Shown here in pieces: positions 1 to 11,063 of a DNA stretch of 64,000 bases. The stretch's first letter is position 1, and each line of letters opens with the position of its first letter. The translations under genes were made by a program, and so were the position numbers. The notes below the pieces were generated by a model. That model was given only the letters and a program-made list of their open reading frames with translations, was not told the DNA's origin and made no database searches. Source of the DNA: Morinoia aosen (lineage: Eukaryota > Arthropoda > Malacostraca > Amphipoda > Talitridae); the NCBI GenBank assembly GCA_030386875.1, contig CM059558.1:11045501-11109500 (forward strand), in the 5' to 3' direction.

Positions 1-1703
1 TTCCAGACATGTTTATTTATTATATGTCTTCTCAGTATGTTTCGTTGATGATTAAGTTTTTGTTTTACCTTGAGTAAAAATAATACCCGATTTTTAATTT
101 TTGTTCTAAGTGTTGAGGTATGTGGCGAATTTGTAATCATTTTGCTATTCAAAATGCAAGAGTGTAAAAGTGTATCTCTAATTTTCTCATCTCTTCTTTC
201 TCTTATTCAAACGAATATTCATTTGTGCGATGTCTCTAGAACGTAATAATTAGAATAACATTAATACTTTATGTATTATTTCCATCTTACAAACACTCAT
301 ATGTCTTGAGAAGAGACTTCAGCTTACGCACGACTGCCTCGGGAATAAAAAAAGTTCTATAAAAATTGAAAGATCAACGTTACTTGAATTGCGAACCACG
401 AAAACTTAGACTTGTATTGCTATATTATTCTTATTATTATTATTATTATTTTTATCATTATCATTATCATATAAGAAAGTTTTAGCTTCCCTTAACCACG
501 ACAAAGATGTTCTAAGAGAGGAAGGAGGAAGGCGCCATTCAGTATGGAGTTGAGGGAACGCGGAATCTATGCACAAGGTGCACAGAAACAGGAAGCTAAG
601 AAAGAAGTTCATGAAACGAGATAAAATTGAAGAAGAAAGTAGTAAGTGCTGAAAAGCAGGACAGCAGTGAACCGAGAAAAGATGGTCCGTAACAAAACAA
701 AAACCTATTCTATTTTAACAAAAAGGAAGAATACCTAACCTTTAGCTCGGGCGCTCACAAAGTCCCCCTGGGAGCGCTAATTCCCATAGATACAACAGTT
801 GTATCCCCCTGAAGGGAACTTGTATTGCTTTACTTTTTCAAACAATAATCAATTTGATTACTCGTTAGAGTAAAAGTGTTTCTTATTACCACATGTAATT
901 CTTTGCAAAGTAATTAGCAAAGTTTTATACGGTATTTCGTTCAGGAAACTACAGCGGGTACTGTCAGGAAACTTGTTATTAGAAACAATCATAATGAAAT
1001 GCGCTTTCTCTTAGCATTGTTTGAAATCTTTATGCTTCTTGAAATAATTAGCAGTGTCAACATCACGATATCTTCACCATAAAAAAGAAAACGACTAAGA
1101 ATAAAATTTAGAAATACGATTAATCTTAGGTATAATTCTTGGGTATATGATTCACGATTTATAAATTCCATTTTATGTTACTTCTTATTTTATAAATTTC
1201 CGAATGATGATTAAATTCATTAGAATGTATTAAGAACTAAAAAGTAATTACACCGATTTCACTCGTGAATATCATTTCTCAATGTAAAATCTTGCATAGA
1301 TATGAATAAATATTCATGTCCTCTCAGTAAGTAGCACTTCTCTTCTGAGAGAGATAGACTGCTGGGACTGTGGTAATGTGTTTGACTTGTGTCTGGTTTT
1401 GAAGAATGAAATAAAAACATGCGGATAACAATGGCATGGTAAAAAATACACAATTGAACACAAGTAAACACAGCAATGCATTTATTCTGCAGTACAGTAA
1501 AGTCTTCACTTTCAATGCTGTGAATATTTCTGGAAAAGCATGAAATTGAATAAAATATGTGAAATATAATTTCAAGCTTGATGCATTGTAGTAATACGTT
1601 TAACGCATTAGCTTTACTGGACACAAACTTCTTTTCTTTCTTCTTTTTTCTCATTGTACGCCACAATGTCAGAGGCTCAGAGCATACGTTTCATTGCGAT
1701 AGA
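1..1703. other. AT-rich DNA without a recognisable gene
   Basis: No coding signal was recognised on either strand; the open frames are short and of low complexity. It holds an ATT-rich microsatellite near 421-470 and a small palindrome at about 787-803 (GATACAA/TTGTATC arms). The phrase around 770-790 (GAGCGCTAATTCCC) recurs inside the BEL LTRs further right, but it is too short to claim a relic. Confidence 0.5.
421..470. repeat. ATT/ATC microsatellite
   Basis: A run of ATT trinucleotides passes into ATC/ATTATC units. It is a simple repeat; the 68-residue open frame crossing it (Asp/Asn-rich on the minus strand) is a product of the repeat. Confidence 0.85.
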
Positions 1704-3119
1704 TCAATGAAAGTTTAAAGTTCCTTCACATTGTACATCATCTTGCGAGCAAAATATACACATTATTGTGTGAAGAATAAGAAAATGATTGTACATCTTA
1801 CTAGGTAAAAAACCTTTAAGAACAATAGGTCCTATGTAAAGCACAAAACACCTGAACTCAGTGGCTTTAAAGCGCTCCAATTCATTCAGGGATCTTGGTT
1901 TTCTGGCAAATTCTTTAGGCATTTGGCTCTTTATTTCATCAATTTTCTTTTTCACCTCTTGCTTAACATTGCTGGCAAGTTTATATGGAATTACATTCCA
2001 CCAGCAATGAAGTAGCTTCTTCACTATTCCAAGTAGAATTAGGTGCATGTAATCCAATGGGAAGTGTTCAATCATTTTTATGCCAATTATTTGCTGAATA
2101 GGGGAAATACCAATTTGGTGTTCTTGTTGTTCTCTCACAATAAATCCTTCATCTGTTCTCGGAACACATTCAATTTCAGGGTAGGAAACAGCATGATGCT
2201 GGTACACTCCCTTGCATCTGCACCTTTCACAAGCATAATAAGCGCCTGGAGATTTTATTTGCTTCACAAATGCTCTTGCAGGTGCATCACAAACAATAGA
2301 ATCCAGTTCTACAGAAACAGTTTTGTGATTAGTTTGTACACCATCACGCAGAAGAGCATTTAACTCTGACACAAAAGTGGACAGATATTCCTCAACAGCA
2401 GGTTTTGTTTTGCCAAGATAAATTGCAACCACAAAAATTTTATTAGAAATGTTAGTATAGCATGGTATTGGCCGAAATGACACATTACTGCTTTTATAAA
2501 CTGGCAGTCCATCTATATTGAAACACAATTTAACTTTAGGTGATTGTGATTGAGAAAGAATAGCCACTAAACTGTTTCTGATTCCAAAATAATGAAAATT
2601 GTCAGAACCTTCTCCAACTGATTCTAAGGAAAAATTGCATTTCGTTTTAAGCAATGTTTTAGCATTCAAAGGAACAAAGTCAGCTGGATGATATTTATTC
2701 CACAATTTAAGCAAATCTGACACACATGAATGACTAACGTTGTGACTCAGAGCCCAGTGAGCAAGATCTTTAGATGGATTTAATCTTGCTTCATCATCTG
2801 CTCTACATGTACTTGAGCTAGATGAATCTGAATGTGAGAGGGAATTCTCTGAGATATGCAAACTAGAAGAATTTCCAACACTTAGACTCTCACTGACTAA
2901 GTCTCGGTTGATTGAGGATTCACTCTCCTCACTAGTAAAACTCAGAGCAACTTGTGAAGTTGAGGCACCCTGGTTTTCAGTCAATTCGGTCGAACTTACA
3001 CTTCTTTTATCAAGAGAACTGTGTGGAGATATAGCACTTGCAATAGCTATAGAAGACTTCACTCTTAACGATTGCCTTTCAGCAATGTTTTTTTTTAGTT
3101 CATAATAATTCTTCTTCAT
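1704..3119 (-). CDS. CACTA (En/Spm)-like Tnp2-family transposase ORF, C-terminally truncated
   Basis: A 471-residue open frame. Seen: residues 20-110 are Ser-rich and low-complexity. A conserved-looking core follows: FNIDGLPVYKSS (about 200-211), CDAPARAF (277-284), a cysteine cluster YACERCRCKG (295-304), and PLDYMHLILLGIVKKLL (354-370). Known: the DG-L-P, DAPAR with Cys pair, and D-x-x-H-x-x-x-LG elements are typical of the TNP2-like transposase found in CACTA elements and in many invertebrate proteins annotated only as uncharacterised. Inferred: the frame stops shortly after the region that normally leads into a further C-terminal domain of several hundred residues, so this is probably a truncated, inactive copy. 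The ATG at 3119 gives an uninterrupted frame. No terminal inverted repeats ending in CACTA were located. Sure about transposase-like ancestry, less sure of the superfamily. Confidence 0.6.
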   Translation of the reverse strand: MKKNYYELKKNIAERQSLRVKSSIAIASAISPHSSLDKRSVSSTELTENQGASTSQVALSFTSEESESSINRDLVSESLSVGNSSSLHISENSLSHSDSSSSSTCRADDEARLNPSKDLAHWALSHNVSHSCVSDLLKLWNKYHPADFVPLNAKTLLKTKCNFSLESVGEGSDNFHYFGIRNSLVAILSQSQSPKVKLCFNIDGLPVYKSSNVSFRPIPCYTNISNKIFVVAIYLGKTKPAVEEYLSTFVSELNALLRDGVQTNHKTVSVELDSIVCDAPARAFVKQIKSPGAYYACERCRCKGVYQHHAVSYPEIECVPRTDEGFIVREQQEHQIGISPIQQIIGIKMIEHFPLDYMHLILLGIVKKLLHCWWNVIPYKLASNVKQEVKKKIDEIKSQMPKEFARKPRSLNELERFKATEFRCFVLYIGPIVLKGFLPSKMYNHFLILHTIMCIFCSQDDVQCEGTLNFH

Positions 3120-3658
3120 TGTAATAGATAATTGGCTGAAATCATGAAGAAAAAAAAATTTTCGTAACAGAACTGCTTAATACTGAAGTTGACAATTTCT
3201 TAGTACTAGATTATATATATGTTTTGAAATTTTTCAACAGCAAACTTAAGCTTCCTATTGAAAATTTATGATAAACAATTATGATACATTTATATTAATA
3301 TGAAAAATATGAGACACAAAATACTTCCAACCCAATCAGTGATATACACATTCAGGGTTAGTTGGAAGAATTTTTTTACATATATGCATACAGATAAATG
3401 TGACATTTGTAGCGATAAATATGTTGGATGTGGGGCTTCACTTTCATATGCAGAAGTCACCCAAACATTCTATCGAATATTTATGCTAGGTTATATCTGA
3501 GCAGCGGGTCCACGTGCAGATCTTTGATTTTCAAAACTCAAACGACTTGCTCTGATAATGAAATTTGTTTGAAATTTTGAAAATTTAAAATTGCTAATTC
3601 TTTCATATCTACCAAACTAGGCCTACCTTGAACAGGCCTTCTATGAGCTGCGTATTAA

Positions 3659-5644
3659 GGGGGTCATCCGGCAATTTTAAATTTTGATCCGATTGGTCTG
3701 AAATTTAGCCAGTATATGTTTTTTTGAAGAGAAACATATTTTATTCGTGTTCTTTTTTTTTATTTAAGCCTTAGTTTTTCAAAAATTTTGAAATATTCGT
3801 TTTTACAGTCATTTTTGCACATATTTTAAGCAGATAAGAAGTCAAAAAGTTTCTATGCTAGAACAAATTCAAAGACAGTTTTGGAATCCCTGAAACATTT
3901 CTAACAAACTGATTCCCTGTTATTTTGTATATGCGATAATTTACCACTATATCAAATATACCAAATTTTTGGTTGTCAACGATGATAAAAAATTCATATG
4001 TACAAATTGGAAAAATCAGGACATCAGTTTGTTAGAAATGTTCCAAGGATTCTAAAACTGTCTTTGTTTTCTTCCTAGCATAAAAACTTTTTGACTTCTA
4101 TCTTTTCGAATGTTGAAAGTTAGAGTTGTTGGGTATAAGCCATAAACAAAATTTTTTGTTGAAGTGTAATATAATGGACAATTTATGTAAATGAATGCTG
4201 TTTTCATTTTCATTTCGACAATTTCCATGCATAACTTCATTTTCACAATGAGAATTGTAATTTACAAAAATACAACTAAATGGAAAATATTTTATATAAA
4301 AGTTATCAATTTTTATATTTTTAGTCTGATACATATGAAATTTGAATATTTTATGTCCCTTATGAAAAGAAATCCAATTTCATCCATTCATTTTTTCGAT
4401 TCAGGCCTTTATTTTTTACAAAATTGGACATATTGGTTTATTAGTTTATTAACATTGATATTTCAAATGAAATGCTGAGTTTTTATGCTAGAACAAAACC
4501 AAAGACAGTTTTAGAATCCATAAAGCAATGCTATCAAAGTTGCAGTTTCAAATTTTCCTTTTCCAATTGTGTTTTGTTTTTATATGAGGTCAAAATGGGG
4601 TTGAAAATTAAGGATTTTTAGTCCTTGTACCCCCCTAAAGGTGGGGCGGGGTATGGGGCAAAAATCTTTCATTTTCGACCCCATTTCTACCCCATTTAAA
4701 AAGGAAAAAACGGGATATTGATAATTTAACAATGTAATTTTGTTAGAAATGTCCCAAGGATTCTGAAACTGTCTTTGATTTTGTTCTAGCATGAAAACTC
4801 AATGAGGAGATACGTTTTGAAATATCAATACATATGAACGAAAAAAACAATATGTCCAATTTTTCAAAAACTACGGCCTGAATCAAAAAAATGAATGGAT
4901 GAAATTGTGTTTCTTTTCAAAATTTGCATATACCAGTAAAATTTCATAAGAATCAGACTGAAAATAAAAAATTTCATAACTTTTATATACTCAAATGAAT
5001 TTTATTTCCTCCTAATTCATTTAGGGAAATTACAATTCACAGTGTGAATATGAAGTTATGCATAGAGATTGTTAAAATAAAAATGAAAACAGCATTCAAT
5101 TACATAAATTTCACATGATATTACACTTCAAAAAAAATTGTGTTTATGGCTCATACCCAACAACCTCTGACTTTCATCAATCAAAACATATCAACTCATG
5201 GAGTTCTGTTGCTAGAACAAAACCAAAAACAGTTTTAGAATCCCTGGAGCATTTCCAACAAAAGTATGTTGGCTTCCTTCCAAATGTTAGAATAAAAAAG
5301 TTATATAGGTCTAAACACAAAAAAAAATTTTTTGATGTAGCCTATGATAAAATGTTGCCTCTCAAAATTTTTTTCAAAATGGTAACATTTTACATCATAC
5401 TTTTGTTAGAAATGCTTCAAGGATTCTAAAACTTTCTTTGGTTTTGTTTTAGCATCAAAACTCGATGAGTTGATACGTCTTGAAATAAACATAAAAATGT
5501 ACCAAAAAACTAATTTTTGTCAAAGCAATAAGGCATAATTCGAATAAGTAACACGAGTAAAAAAAGTTTACTTTCAAAAAATTCATATACTGGCCAATTT
5601 TCGAACGAATCGGACGAAAAAAGTTCAAAAATCCGAATGGTCGA
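3659..5644. mobile_element. Palindromic (foldback) element FB1, about 2 kb, non-coding
   Basis: The two halves are imperfect reverse complements about a centre near 4650. Examples: 3690-3735 pairs with 5575-5625 (GATCCGATTGGTCTGAAATT versus its complement), 4100-4260 with 5030-5190, and 4370-4500 with 4795-4905. A phrase based on GCTAGAACAAAACCAAAGAC occurs six times in alternating orientation, at about 3859, 4489 and 5212 (plus) and 4075, 4792 and 5455 (minus). The left end is flanked by TTAA (3655-3658) and the right by CTAA (5645-5648), which fits a decayed TTAA target duplication. No coding frame was recognised. A related single end lies at about 10900-11063. It is probably a non-autonomous DNA transposon that uses TTAA sites (piggyBac- or Kolobok-like), but no transposase links it to a family. 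Confidence 0.7.
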
Positions 5645-5648
5645 CTAA

Positions 5649-6538
5649 CTCTACTTGCAACCAGCCTCCGGAAGCGGTACAAGCAACAAAATGGGAAACA
5701 AATCCTTTGCACAAAAAACAATTATTATGTGCTTACCAGGTATACTTTCATTTCAATTTCCTTCCATATATGGCATTCATGATTTAAATTTGGTGATGAT
5801 AATTATGATTATTATCAATAAAAAATGTAATTGAAGAAAATCGTGATAAAAAGTTTGACTTTAACTCAGAAGCAATTTATACATGTAGATCCACAACTAA
5901 ATCCAATATGCTACACTGGAGCATTTCATATCAAGCAGAGCGAGAAACCACAACGCAATTTCTTCGCGCATTAGACTAACTAGCCTAAATTATCGAGACT
6001 AAATTGGAAATTATTTAATTTACTATTTATTAATACTGAACACAAATTTATTTATTATTTTTTCAACACACAGCATACATGCGTCAACAAATAAGGAACT
6101 AAATATGTCCAATAACGGGATGAGAACGTCGGTAGAAGCCGTTCTAGCTTTCACAATGCACTTTATTCACGTTGAGCTACCTAAATTGTCAATATCCAAT
6201 GGCATCTCCTTTGAATCAATATTCATTAATATTGAATACACAAAGTTACAACAATTTCATTCACGAACACTCCGAGTTAACCTTAAACGGTCGGCGCTCA
6301 CCCGAGCGGCGCCATGCATGAGGTCACCGGTCGAGCAGTACGAGCTCAGAGTCACTTGCAGGCGGGAAATACTTGCGACTTAGTTTCCGTGTTTATCGCA
6401 CCGAGTTTCATGCACTCGTAGTGAGCATATTTCATACAATATAGTATGCAATACATAAATATTTTAATGGTAGTAATAAAGGGCAAATTATTTGTTTCAA
6501 AATTAAAATGTTATCGCATCACTTTATTCGAACCTGCT
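5649..6538. other. No gene recognised
   Basis: AT-rich DNA with one GC-richer patch at about 6280-6400. The short open frame at 6105-6383 has no recognisable motif. Confidence 0.4.
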
Positions 6539-6673
6539 TCATACACTTTCGAATGAAGAGACTGCTTTATTGTCCGAATCACTGCTCATACTAACATCTG
6601 ATCTGACGTCACTTAGTACTTCCTGTAAGGCATCTTGAAGTTCATTTTCTGTTAGAAACTTTCTTTTCGCCAT
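6539..6673 (-). CDS. Short acidic ORF, possibly the N-terminus of a piggyBac-like transposase
   Basis: A 44-codon frame from an ATG at 6673 begins MAKRKFLTENELQDALQEVL and continues with an Asp/Ser-rich stretch (SDVRSDVSMSSDSDN) before a TGA. Seen: a basic start, a short predicted helix, then acidic serine clusters. Known: piggyBac-type transposases often start with this kind of layout. Inferred: it may be the leftover first part of such a gene. Nothing downstream on the minus strand carries the catalytic DDD domain, so the call rests on style only. It could be chance. Confidence 0.25.
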   Translation of the reverse strand: MAKRKFLTENELQDALQEVLSDVRSDVSMSSDSDNKAVSSFESV

Positions 6674-7630
6674 ATTGAAGGGATAGAACCTAACCGGGAG
6701 AGGAAGCACATGCACAACCTCACCTCGTAAAGGAAAAAGGGTGACTGACGAATGCGATCAGGATGAGCTCGACAGGGACGACAGCAGCTTCAGATGGTTG
6801 CCAGATGCACATTCTGCCGCTAGTCATCATATGATCATGTCAGCGACAACGCTAATGTTTATATGTTATTGTTTCATTGTTATATGTTATTTTCATGTTT
6901 ATATGTTATTGTGCTTCATTAATTCATTCGGACCACTAGGAAATCCAAGTTTACAGCTTCTTACATAACTGGTAGAAACCAATTTGCTGCAAAGAAATGC
7001 GTCCTACCATTGAAAAAAAGAGGGACAAAACTTAGTAACATAAGAATAATTTCTTGAATTCCAAGCTGATAAATATCAAAAAACAATTGCTGGGAATGAA
7101 CTCATGAAATGATAACATGAATATGGATCACATATTTAGTTTTTTGAAGAATTATACGGGCATTATTTAGTGCTTGAATCAATGGGAAGAACTGCCATAA
7201 TATCGAAATATATGAAATAACCACAGTTAAGTAAATAAAAACACAACATTGAAATGGTAATCATATACATTTTCTTGCTTTTCATTCTCTGAAAATAAGA
7301 ATCCCATAAGACAGCCACTTCTTTAAATAATATTGCTGAGCGCTTTTTTTCATATATAATATAATCGAATATTATTTATTTTTTGGTACATAGCAACTCA
7401 ATTAGGAGATTAAATTTTATTTGCGTAAATGTACACACTTTGGTACAAAGTCTAAATTTGGGCTGGCCACTACGCAGCCATGTTGAAAAACCACGTGCAG
7501 CCCACATTATTAGGTTTAGTGACCTAACCATATTTTACCCACCTTATGCCCATGTGTTTATATATATATATATATCACCATTGCCCATCTGATTCCCATT
7601 GTCCCATGTGGGCCCCATATGGGCCCCATG
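6674..7630. other. No gene recognised; short AT-rich repeats
   Basis: Contains a local repeat of TTTATATGTTATTGTTTC type at about 6858-6915, a short TA run at 7560-7577, and two GGGCCCCATAT units at about 7610-7630. No supported gene. Confidence 0.4.
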
Positions 7631-8755
7631 ACCGTCTTCTACTAGGGATGTACATATATTTGTTTCTATTTCTACTTTTTGCATAAAAAGCAAAACCTCA
7701 TGACACATTACATTTTACCTAAAGCTCTGCGATCAGTTAATACTGAACAAAATTCCAGAAATAAACAAATTGATTACGCTTGCTTAATGATATATAAATC
7801 GATCCATCACGGTCCCGAAGGGCATTTCTGTGAATAGAAGAAATTAAAAGTATAAACAGATAAATGAAATAAAGCGCTCGTGCAAAAATTATCTCTATAT
7901 TTGTATGCTGAACAAGCCATGCATTTCATTTTTGAGTGTAAGTTTGTTTACGCATTTCCAGATGTGCGTGCTGTGTTGCGCGATGTTCTTTATAAATTAC
8001 TTCGTGACTAACCTTTTATCAATATCTGATTGTCATTTACGACGGGGTTTCAATCTGCTCCCGTATAGCGTTTTTTTGTCTTTTTCCTACTTCGATAATT
8101 TCAACTAAGAACTTGGGAGTTTCGAATAATTCCTTAGCAGTATTCGAATTATTTATAAGTTGTTAGCCATCTCTTGTAATATAAAATACCCAAGAGATTA
8201 TATTTTTCATTTCTCATTCAACTCCCTTGACAGAGTTAGACTATTAGCACGCGCCATGAATGGTTTGTCTATTAGAACGCCTCGGATATTTTGTCTATTA
8301 ATATGCCTCGTATGGTCTATCTATTTGTACACCTCTGACGTTTTGTCTCTTAGTACACCTCGTATGGTTTGCCTATTATTATGCCTCGTATGGCTTATCT
8401 AGTTGTACACCTCGGATGGTTTGTCAATTAGTTCTCGTATGGAACTTTTGTTAGACTATTAGCACGCCACGTATGGTTTGTCTATTAGTACGCCTCTTAT
8501 ATTTTGTCCATTAATATGCCTCGTATGGTCTATCTACTTGTACACCTCTGATAGTTTGTCTATTAGTACACCTCGTATAGTTTGTCTATTATTATGCCTC
8601 GTATGGCTTATCTATTTGTACACCTCTGATGGTTTGTCAATTAATACTCCTCGTATGGAACTTTTGTTTTAGGACGTCCTATATTAAGAAACTTTTTAAA
8701 ACCCAATATGTTGGCATGTATCTCATTTGGCAACTTGGAAAATAAACGTTTTTTC
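7631..8755 (+). mobile_element. Minisatellite-bearing element, copy 1
   Basis: This block recurs in reverse orientation at 36586-37570. Shared anchors: TTTCTATTTC near 7665; the phrase around GGGCATTTCTGTGAATAG near 7820; the block ending TTTTTCATTTCTCATTCAAC near 8222; the tandem array at 8235-8668; and the distal phrase AATATGTTGGCATGT near 8705. Two separated copies sharing both edges and an internal array indicate a dispersed repeat rather than a locus-specific satellite. No ORF, obvious inverted termini or target duplication was found. A Helitron-type non-autonomous element is one possibility, unproven. Confidence 0.6.
8235..8668 (+). repeat. 26-bp minisatellite with a higher-order period of about 215 bp
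   Basis: Units follow CTCGTATGGTTTGTCTATTA plus a variable 6-base tail (GTACAC, ATATGC and similar). About seven units form one higher-order block opening with GTTAGACTATTAGCAC; a second block starts about 215 bases later (8235 and 8450). Open frames across it (repeated LSISTPRI- and IYLYTSD-like peptides) are products of the repeat. Confidence 0.85.
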
Positions 8756-9038
8756 CTTTTTTCCTACTAAGTCCAAAGCCGCTCATATTGTGCACGTGTG
8801 GCTGCAGGCCAAAGGGACTGACAATCTGGCAGACCCTGCCTTCTGCAGCGAGAAGGTCCTCATCGACCTCTTTTTGAGGTACAACACGGCGATGCCGAGC
8901 AGCGCCGCCGCGGTGGAGCGTTTGTTCTCCCTTGGAAAGGACATCCTCAGGGCCAAGAGGAGCTGCCTCTATGATGAAAACTTCAACATTCTTATGTTTA
9001 GGAAAGGGAACATGCTGCAGAACCTCGTCAAAATTTAG
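8727..9038 (+). pseudogene. hAT transposase fragment, C-terminal dimerisation region
   Basis: The last 80 or so residues carry the hAT dimerisation signature: an MPSSAAAVERLFSLGKDIL core, then RAKRSCLYDENFNILMFRKG, followed by the stop. Known: this is the conserved C-terminal block of hAT-superfamily (Ac, hobo) transposases. Everything upstream (the catalytic RNase-H-like domain and BED finger) is missing, so this is a 3' stub; the first 15 or so residues of the open frame derive from the adjoining minisatellite element. About 150 bases downstream come a TATCGATTATCGG-rich tract and a hAT-like terminal motif, which fits one transposon 3' end. Confidence 0.75.
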
Positions 9039-9184
9039 TTATTTTACTTTAAACCGCAGTTTTTATTAGTAGACAGGATAAACATTTATTATTTTTTCTA
9101 AAAGTTTTCAAAGACTTCTATTTTTTCTAAGATTTTTCTGTTTTCTAAGATAAAGATTAAAAAAAATCGATTTGTTTTTTATTT

Positions 9185-9359
9185 TAAATACCAATGTCGT
9201 TATCGATATCGGAATTTTGGATTTATCGATTTATCGGTTATCGATTATCGGCGATAAATTTTTCGCCAATTATCGATTATCGGTTATCGCCGATAAGGTT
9301 TTCGTTATCGATTTATCGGTTATCGCGAAAACATTTTTTCGTTATCGTGCCCACCACTG
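9185..9359 (+). mobile_element. hAT 3' subterminal repeats and terminal motif
   Basis: The tract repeats TATCGATTATCGG / TTATCGGTTATCG and inverted forms (CCGATAA), ending at 9350-9359 with CCACCACTG, i.e. CAGTGGTGG read inward. Known: CAGTGGTGGGC-type ends and short subterminal repeats are typical of hAT elements. The next eight bases, TGCATAAT, would be one copy of an 8-bp target duplication; the partner copy was not found, in keeping with a 5'-deleted element. Confidence 0.6.
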
Positions 9360-10881
9360 TGCATAATCATTAGAGTGTTCAATTTCTTCATTCATGCCAT
9401 GGGAGTTTCTGACACAGGAGATGAAATGTGAAGTTAGTCTCAAATGTGATCTTAGAGCAATTTGTTGCAGAAAATGATGCGTGTCTTCTCGCGTAACAGG
9501 CCAAGTGCGGACATTGTTGAAAGCGTCATTAACAGTAACGGTTTTTACATTTGATCGCAGCGGAATCAGTTTAAGACCAATTTTTCTGCACAGGCTCGAT
9601 GCCATGTACAATTGCTGACCACTCCAGGCACTCACCACATAAATATGAGAAAAAAGATTCTTTGTTATGATCAGATTTTTTAACTTAGTAAGATTATGGG
9701 AGGAGAGGCTCAAACCTTTGAAACTAATTATATAGTTCCAGAAAGGAGGTGTGCGTTCAATCTCATCATAGAGATCATTTAGACGTTCCGAAGTTATGGT
9801 CTGAATCCTGCATGCGCTATCAATGTCATCTCTGTTGATTTTTGTGAGACTATTGTCTCCAACGAGAAAAGTGTCTAGAGGGGATTTCGCATAAGGATGG
9901 TTACTCGCAGCTACCACCGGCGTAAAATCATGAGCGCTGATACAATAATTTAAAGCAAAAAGCTGTACTGTAATCATTTGAATATTTGATACAGTGGAAA
10001 AAATCGACCCTATGCTTGGGGGATAATTTTGTCTCAAAGCTTTATTGAGAAATACAGCTGTAAGAGACTGCATGTTTTTAATTTCGTGAATAGTTTGGGA
10101 ACTAGTCATTTGGAGAGGATGTAAGTACCCATCAAAAGCGGTAATAGGTCTGTTTGTATTGTTCTCCAATGAAAATCTTAACTTATCCTCGCAGTTTACG
10201 CTCTGAGGTACTTTACTGCCGGTATCAGCTGCCGCGCATGCATTTTCAAACCTAACTCCATCGCCTGAAATGCCAACACACAATTCATCATTAAAATCAT
10301 AATCAAAATTACCCCTTTTGCTTTCTGACTGGTCGTTCATATCGAAAATATTATCGCATTTCAACGTTGACGTTGGTGTTGGTGTCGTCGTCGTTGGTGA
10401 ACAATTATGAGCTTTCTCAGTGACGCAGGACAGGGGAGATGTCGCCATGACGCAATCGTTGGGACGAGACGAAGGAGCTGGCGGTGGTGCTGTGGCAGCT
10501 CCCGCCAGTGATGAGGTACAAGCAGCGCTTGGGAGATTTTCGTCAAAGACGGGCGACTCTGCTGCTCGACTCTCTGTCGGGCACCTCTCCGTCGATTCTC
10601 TGTCAGTTGGCACTGGTAATGTTTTGGGAGTTGCGATGCTTTCGATGACGTCATACTGTTTCTCTGTCGGAGTTTTTGTAGTAATTTTGACCGGCTTAGG
10701 CTTTTCAATGAGTGATTTTACACGCAGAATTTTAATGGTGTTTGCTTTCGTTTTGTGAACGGTTCAGATATATTCTGCTTTTTGGGGTCTGAGTTTTCAT
10801 GCGGCACTGTTGTGAGGGATGCTATTTTTTCAGATAAAGCTGCTTTCCGAGTAGCTGAGCTAGTTTCGTAATGAGACATTG
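9342..10881 (-). pseudogene. Unrecognised protein, one frameshift
   Basis: Family not recognised. The open frame is 9342-10613 (423 codons). Translation from an ATG at 10881 runs about 50 residues (starting MSHYETSSATRKAAL) into a stop; a one-base shift near 10740 carries a coherent frame into the 423-codon part, so the original product was probably about 500 residues. The N-terminal third is Pro/Ser/Thr-rich and low-complexity. The rest looks globular, with a motif-free region from about residue 110 on including SIFSTVSNIQMITVQLFALN and PPFWNYIISFKGLSLSSHNL. No zinc knuckle, aspartic protease, RT or DDE motif was seen. The 3' end runs into the hAT terminus, so the true C-terminus may be lost. 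It starts about 20 bp inside an FB1-type transposon end. Candidates are an element-encoded structural or accessory protein, or an old viral insertion; neither is supported by a motif. Confidence 0.4.
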
Positions 10882-10899
10882 TGAAGTTGTATTGGATGA

Positions 10900-11063
10900 G
10901 TGAATAAAGGTGAAGATATTACTCATATTCAAAAAAATTTCGGAAAACTAAGGCCTAAATCAAAAAAGTTCCTGATTAAAATATGTTTTTCTTTCAAAAA
11001 TACATATACTGGCCAAATTTCAGACCAATCGGATCAAAACTCAGATTTGACGGGAAGACTCCC
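10900..11063 (-). repeat. Single end of an FB1-type palindromic element
   Basis: The reverse complement matches the FB1 left end over more than 100 bases, including GATCCGATTGGTCTGAAATT, CCAGTATATG and the run into GCCTTAGTTTTC. It ends GGGAGTCTTCCC, comparable to GGGGGTCATCC at FB1. The flank is TGAA (11064-11067), a possible decayed TTAA. It lies inside the gypsy-like gag-pol remnant, whose reading frame breaks exactly here. Confidence 0.65.

Noticed and set aside
8160-8672. Open frames with repeated IYLYTSD-like peptides
   Set aside because: Translation of the 26-bp minisatellite; no gene support.
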